Source: Candidatus Daviesbacteria bacterium RIFCSPHIGHO2_02_FULL_43_12
GTDB lineage: Bacteria > Patescibacteriota > Microgenomatia > Daviesbacterales > UBA10151
Assembly (NCBI GenBank): GCA_001776775.1
Contig: MFDD01000003.1
Location: 1 to 34,132, forward strand
Direction: 5' to 3'
DNA length: 34,132 nt
Below the pieces are notes generated by a model. The model was not told the DNA's origin. It saw only the letters and a program-made list of their open reading frames with translations, and did no database searches. Positions 30,708-34,132 of the stretch are shown piece by piece (position 1 is the first letter of the stretch; each line of letters starts with the position of its first letter). The position numbers and the translations under genes are program-made.

Positions 30708-31997
30708 TTAACCTATTCCTGGGACGGGGAATTTACCGGCGAAAGCTGCAACCTCTTTTTTAATCTGTTTGAGATTTTGATTTTGATGTAATTTTATTTT
30801 TACTTCTTTCAGAAAGTCTTTTCTTTTTTCTTGTTCCTTCGGTAGATCTAATCCTCTAATCTCTTCTAACACTCTTTTAATCCATCCAGCGATCTTGACC
30901 ATGTCTTTTTCTTTCATCCCCCGAGTGGTTAAAGCAGGGGTTCCTAAACGGACTCCTGAGGGATAAAAAGGTGAAGCTGGTTCTCCGGGGATAGTATTTT
31001 TATTGACCGTAATCCCCGCTTCTTCCAAGGCGTATTGTGCTTGATACCCCAGACCGTATCCGTATTTAGTTAAGCTGAGTAAAATTAAGTGCGTTTCGGA
31101 AACGGTCCCTAATTCTTTAGCTAAAACCGCTGCGTTTTTAGCGATCTGAACTCCATACTTTTTAAACGATGGTAAAGAGGCTTCCTCTAAAGCAATAGCG
31201 ATGGCGGCTGTTTGATGGTTATGTGGCCCACCCTGAATACCGGGAATAATCGCCCGTTCAATTTTACCTTTAATCTCGGGATCTTTTTTTAGTCCTCGGT
31301 CGGTGACTAAAATCATTGCCCCTCGAGGTCCACGGAGAGTCTTGTGCGTGGTGGTCGTAATAATATCGACATACGGCACCGGAGATTCATGGGCCCCGGA
31401 GATGATCAGTCCCGTAATATGCGAGCAATCAGCGACTAAAGCGGCACCGACCATATCGGCAATTTTACGGAATTTCTTATAATCTAGTTTAAAAGGATAA
31501 GCGGTAGTCCCCACCCAAATTAATTTAGGTTTATGTTTTTTAGCCAAAGCCCCAAGCTCCGTAAAATCTATCTTCCAATCATCTCCCACTTTATAGTTAA
31601 CGGCTTTATAAAAGATACTGGAAAAGTTTAAGTTTGCCCCATGAGTCAAATGCCCACCTGACGAAAGAGCGAGTCCCATGACCACGTCTCCGGGTTCACA
31701 AACGGCCATAGTTACCGCCATATTCGCCGGAGATCCAGAGTAAGACTGGACAAAAGCGGCTGGGACCCCAAAGAGTTTTTTGGCAAGATTTACGGTATAA
31801 ACTTCAATTTTATCAATGACTTCATTGCCACCGTAATAGCGACGTCCAGGAAATCCTTCGGAGTATTTATTAGTTAAAATTGAACCATTAGCTTTGAGGA
31901 TTTTTTCGGAGACGTAATTTTCCGAAGGGATCATCTCTAAACCATATTTCTGGCGATCCGCTTCTTCCTGAATTAAATCAAAGATTTTAGACGACAT
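30708..31997 (-). CDS. glyA: Serine hydroxymethyltransferase
   Basis: This PLP enzyme of 429 residues converts serine and tetrahydrofolate to glycine and methylene-tetrahydrofolate, the substrate of folD. The start at 31997 (MSSKIFDLIQEE) is chosen because TAGAAT lies seven bases upstream and TTGCGG 17 bp above. Twelve upstream codons would be promoter sequence. Motifs are SENYVSEK, NKYSEGFPGRRYYGG, SYSGSPANMAV and the PLP lysine Lys219 in TTTTHKTLRGPRG. It is slightly longer than usual only in loops. It lies just downstream of dnaX but appears to have its own promoter. Confidence 0.95.
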   Translation of the reverse strand: MSSKIFDLIQEEADRQKYGLEMIPSENYVSEKILKANGSILTNKYSEGFPGRRYYGGNEVIDKIEVYTVNLAKKLFGVPAAFVQSYSGSPANMAVTMAVCEPGDVVMGLALSSGGHLTHGANLNFSSIFYKAVNYKVGDDWKIDFTELGALAKKHKPKLIWVGTTAYPFKLDYKKFRKIADMVGAALVADCSHITGLIISGAHESPVPYVDIITTTTHKTLRGPRGAMILVTDRGLKKDPEIKGKIERAIIPGIQGGPHNHQTAAIAIALEEASLPSFKKYGVQIAKNAAVLAKELGTVSETHLILLSLTKYGYGLGYQAQYALEEAGITVNKNTIPGEPASPFYPSGVRLGTPALTTRGMKEKDMVKIAGWIKRVLEEIRGLDLPKEQEKRKDFLKEVKIKLHQNQNLKQIKKEVAAFAGKFPVPGIG

Positions 31998-32004
31998 TGG
32001 AAAG

Positions 32005-32033
32005 ATTCTAAAGGAAGTTTTGTTAGGCCGCAA
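32005..32033 (-). promoter_or_regulatory. Promoter TTGCGG-17-TAGAAT for glyA
   Basis: On the minus strand TTGCGG (32028-32033) and TAGAAT (32005-32010) are 17 bp apart, seven bases before the ATG at 31997. Confidence 0.65.
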
Positions 32034-32046
32034 CTAGGAGTTTAGA

Positions 32047-33744
32047 CTAGACCCCGTCAGAGCTGAAGATTTCGGAGGCGATGCGGATAATTTCATCGTC
32101 AGCAGCAATCTCCACATTTTGCAGCTCTTCTAGTCTAGCTGGACGTTTGCCAATCACTGTTTTTACCCGCGTAACCTTGCCCAAAACATCGGATAAAACA
32201 GACTCTAGTAGAGCCTGGGACTTAGGAGTTTCCAGAATTCGTTGATGAAAAGCGTAAGGCACTTCAATTAAGACTCGTCCGTTATCACATTCGAGCACCT
32301 TGACCGAACGGAGCATTGCTTCCAGAGAATAATTGTTTGGTCTGATGGTTTCTAAAATATAGTTCCATTTGTCAATAATTAGTGCAAGGTCTGAGGAGAT
32401 AGCGATGCTATCAGACGAAACAGAGGTCTGGGGCCCAATCACGACCATCTTGATTTCTGCACTGGGTAAGGTATCATCCCGACCAGAATGTTCGAGAGCT
32501 GACAGAGGTTCGGAAAGAGATCGCTTCGTCTCTTCGCTTCTCGTGATGACGACACTAGACTCTTCTCGCTTTTGACTCTCTCGACTGTGAACTGTGAACT
32601 GTGAACCGTGAACTCCCGCCGTGCTTTCTATAATCGCCAGCTCCAGTGGAAGAGAAGGGATTGAGGTAAATCTCATCTGCTCAAAAGCCTCTTGGAACGT
32701 ACTCAAACAAAAAACTAACTGCTCTACTGAGGAGATCTGAGCTAATGCTTGAAGAGTGATTAGTTTCTCTTGGCCAACACTTTCGACCACATCGGTTAAG
32801 CCGTGTTTTAAAAACAGGACCAGCCTTAGTGTATCCATTAAACTCAAGATCCACTCTTTCAAGTTTGGTCCACTCTCAGACAGTTTTAAGAAAAGTTCTA
32901 GGCTTAAGTGAGCATCCTTTTTCAAAATAAGTTCGAGTAGTTTAGACACATCCTCAAAATTTCCTCCCTGAATAGTATCTCCGACCAAAGACGCGGTAAT
33001 AGTTTCTCCTTGAGACGCTAGTTGGTCTAAGATCTTTAAACAGTCCCGAAAACTGCCATCGGACTTTTTGGCAATTACCGAGATTGCTTCATCTTCTATT
33101 TTTAATCCTTCTTTTTGAACAACATGTTGGATCACCTTCATCAAATCCTCCTGAGAAGCCAGCTGAAAATCTAAACGAGATACCCGAGATAAAATAGTGG
33201 CGGGGATTTTATGAGCTTCGGTGGTCGCCAATATAAATAAAACGTGTGCAGGAGGCTCTTCTAGGGTCTTTAGAAGCGCGTTGAAGGCTTCGGTCGTTAA
33301 CATATGCACCTCGTCTATGATATAGACCTTTTTGGAAGCGCTAGCAGGTGAGAGTTTGATATTTTCCCGTAGTGCGCGGATATCATCTATGCCTCTATTG
33401 GAAGCAGCATCAATCTCAATTAGATCCAAGTTTGACCCGTCGGTAATGGACAGACATTGGGAACAGAGGTTGCAGGGAACAGAGTCTTCAGCTTTCAGAT
33501 CCGTTTCGCTGTCAGCTGTCAGACTGTCTGATGTCTGATGACTGATGACTGATGACTTCTCACAATTGACCATCTTAGCTAAAATTCGAGCTGTTGAAGT
33601 TTTACCAGTGCCTCTGGGACCACATAAAAGGTAGGCCTGAGCCAGTTTTTTTTCTTGAAAAGCTTTTTGCAGCAGTGAGCTGATGGCTCCTTGACCAAAC
33701 AATTCTGACAGAGTTTGTGGACGATATTTACGGTAGAAAACCAT
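32047..33744 (-). CDS. dnaX: DNA polymerase III subunit gamma/tau with repeat-derived insertions
   Basis: This 565-residue clamp-loader ATPase has Walker A GPRGTGKTS (42-50), a zinc finger with Cys61, Cys91, Cys94 and Cys97, Walker B with DEVHML, and sensor motifs (ATTEAHKIPATILSR). Cys61 to Cys91 is 30 residues, against 9 in E. coli as I recall it; the extra 21 residues hold a seven-unit heptamer tract. The linker between domain III and the C-terminal domain (about 378-425) is also largely encoded by repeats: a heptamer tract and a GTCATCACGAGAAGCGAAG-type element. The C-terminal tau-like domain (about 440-540) is present. Upstream, a further heptamer tract lies in the promoter region. Confidence 0.95.
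   Translation of the reverse strand: MVFYRKYRPQTLSELFGQGAISSLLQKAFQEKKLAQAYLLCGPRGTGKTSTARILAKMVNCEKSSVISHQTSDSLTADSETDLKAEDSVPCNLCSQCLSITDGSNLDLIEIDAASNRGIDDIRALRENIKLSPASASKKVYIIDEVHMLTTEAFNALLKTLEEPPAHVLFILATTEAHKIPATILSRVSRLDFQLASQEDLMKVIQHVVQKEGLKIEDEAISVIAKKSDGSFRDCLKILDQLASQGETITASLVGDTIQGGNFEDVSKLLELILKKDAHLSLELFLKLSESGPNLKEWILSLMDTLRLVLFLKHGLTDVVESVGQEKLITLQALAQISSVEQLVFCLSTFQEAFEQMRFTSIPSLPLELAIIESTAGVHGSQFTVHSRESQKREESSVVITRSEETKRSLSEPLSALEHSGRDDTLPSAEIKMVVIGPQTSVSSDSIAISSDLALIIDKWNYILETIRPNNYSLEAMLRSVKVLECDNGRVLIEVPYAFHQRILETPKSQALLESVLSDVLGKVTRVKTVIGKRPARLEELQNVEIAADDEIIRIASEIFSSDGV
32517..32552. repeat. GTCATNNCGAG-type element inside dnaX
   Basis: On the minus strand the sequence contains GTCATCACGAGAAGCGAAG then GACGAAGCGATCTC. 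It resembles the GTCATTGCGAGNNGCGAAGCGACGAAGCAATC family of dispersed repeats known from many bacterial genomes. It encodes DnaX residues about 398-409 (VVITRSEETKRSL region). Confidence 0.6.
32583..32610. repeat. Heptamer tract (4 units) inside the dnaX linker
   Basis: GACTGTG, AACTGTG, AACTGTG and AACCGTG follow one another on the plus strand. They encode DnaX residues about 379-388 (VHGSQFTVHS). Confidence 0.75.
33508..33556. repeat. Heptamer tract (7 units) inside the dnaX zinc finger
   Basis: GCTGTCA, GCTGTCA, GACTGTC, TGATGTC, TGATGAC, TGATGAC and TGATGAC follow one another on the plus strand. They encode DnaX residues 63-79 (SSVISHQTSDSLTADS) between the first and second zinc cysteines. 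Confidence 0.85.
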
Positions 33745-33752
33745 AGGCGGAT

Positions 33753-33780
33753 GTAGAGTTTAGCGTATAGCGTGTGACCA
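33753..33780. repeat. Heptamer tract (4 units) upstream of dnaX
   Basis: GTAGAGT, TTAGCGT, ATAGCGT and GTGACCA follow one another on the plus strand, in the 62-base gap between ybeY and dnaX. Confidence 0.45.
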
Positions 33781-33806
33781 AAAAAAGCAACTACTTGACA
33801 GGGCCG

Positions 33807-34132
33807 TTATTCGTGATGATAACCCAGAAGATGTTTTACACCATGTTCAACTAAAACTCGAAATTCTTCGTCGACTGATACTCCGTCAAATCTGGCGTCT
33901 TCGATAACCTGAGGATAGGAAAGGACAATATCTCCCAGTCTTAAAACATTGTCTGGGGCAGCAATGAAACCTGTTTTAGGAAAATGCTGCAGGGCTTGTG
34001 GCATGGGATCTTCCAGGGCAAAGGTAATGATATTGGTAGTGTCGTCAATACCCCGATACTGTTTGTTAATAGCATGCATTTTACGGTCACCAACAACACT
34101 CACCCCAATCTCTAAAGCAGAGTTGACATGAT
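33807..34132 (-). CDS. ybeY: Endoribonuclease YbeY, 3' part
   Basis: The gene runs off the right edge of the window. The frame is open upstream of the GTG at 34103 (HVNSALEIGVSVVGDRKMH), as expected for the internal part of YbeY, so the true start lies outside. YbeY is a zinc-dependent RNase involved in 16S rRNA maturation and ribosome quality control. Motifs are YRGIDDTTNIITFAL, LGDIVLSYP and the zinc site EHGVKHLLGYHHE, in which the usual GYDH is GYHH. The protein stops directly after this motif, whereas family members as I recall have a further 10-20 residues. Confidence 0.9.
   Translation of the reverse strand, partial: HVNSALEIGVSVVGDRKMHAINKQYRGIDDTTNIITFALEDPMPQALQHFPKTGFIAAPDNVLRLGDIVLSYPQVIEDARFDGVSVDEEFRVLVEHGVKHLLGYHHE

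Noticed and set aside
31998-32033. N-terminal extension of glyA.
   Set aside because: These codons overlap the -35 and -10 boxes, and the conserved protein begins at MSSKIF.
1-34132. CRISPR arrays, tRNA or rRNA genes, insertion sequences and phage genes.
   Set aside because: The direct repeats seen are 7-bp tandem tracts without spacers. No cloverleaf, rRNA, transposase or integrase sequence was recognised.

Overview
This 34 kb window looks like chromosome from a Patescibacteria/CPR-type bacterium. I favour a Microgenomates-like lineage, but placement below that level is a guess. The genes are compact, mostly on the minus strand, and use the standard code. Conserved housekeeping genes (purF, pgi, dus, uppP, rarA, cysS, recR, ybaB, folD, glyA, dnaX, ybeY) alternate with short genes I cannot recognise. 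No rRNA, tRNA, CRISPR array, transposase or phage gene was found.

Layout. Positions 1-2,040 hold small unknown proteins and palindromes. Positions 2,045-7,720 (minus) carry trhO, two unknown soluble proteins, a cupredoxin coupled to a three-helix membrane protein, an FKBP isomerase, an acetyltransferase, and an UbiB-family kinase bracketed by two small YPWV membrane proteins. A palindrome-rich gap leads to a stand-alone M41-like HEAAH protein (plus strand). Positions 8,520-12,882 (minus) hold dus, purF and pgi. Positions 12,923-15,771 hold an unknown pair, an EamA transporter and a ROK kinase. Positions 15,764-22,095 (minus) hold a SIMPL protein, a Nudix hydrolase, a ferredoxin-reductase-like protein, a glyoxalase-fold protein, PAP2 phosphatase, uppP, malic enzyme and an M16 peptidase. 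Positions 22,189-29,080 hold rarA, cysS, recR and ybaB interleaved with unknown or broken genes. Positions 29,031-34,132 (minus) hold folD, an alpha/beta hydrolase, glyA, dnaX and the 3' part of ybeY. Functional themes are one-carbon metabolism (folD, glyA), replication and repair (dnaX, ybaB, recR, rarA), the undecaprenyl-phosphate cycle (uppP, PAP2) and central carbon (pgi, ROK kinase, malic enzyme).

Two window-wide patterns stand out. First, at least 22 genes have a TANNNT-type -10 box only 6-8 nt before the start codon, as expected for leaderless mRNAs. Only one gene has a near-perfect Shine-Dalgarno sequence. Second, the window is peppered with short repeats: a 40-bp palindrome present twice, other palindromes, and tandem tracts with a 7-bp period whose unit sequence differs at each site. 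Several lie in frame inside essential genes (dus, recR, pgi, dnaX, rarA and the ferredoxin-reductase-like gene) and appear as extra surface segments in the proteins. The 7-bp tracts also supply promoter parts. I regard this gene-invading repeat system as the most interesting content of the window.

Two plus-strand genes of unknown function (26,666-27,367 and 28,387-29,080) are broken by single-base frameshifts while the conserved genes are intact. This suggests a decaying accessory gene pool. Comparisons with family members were made from memory, without alignments or searches.
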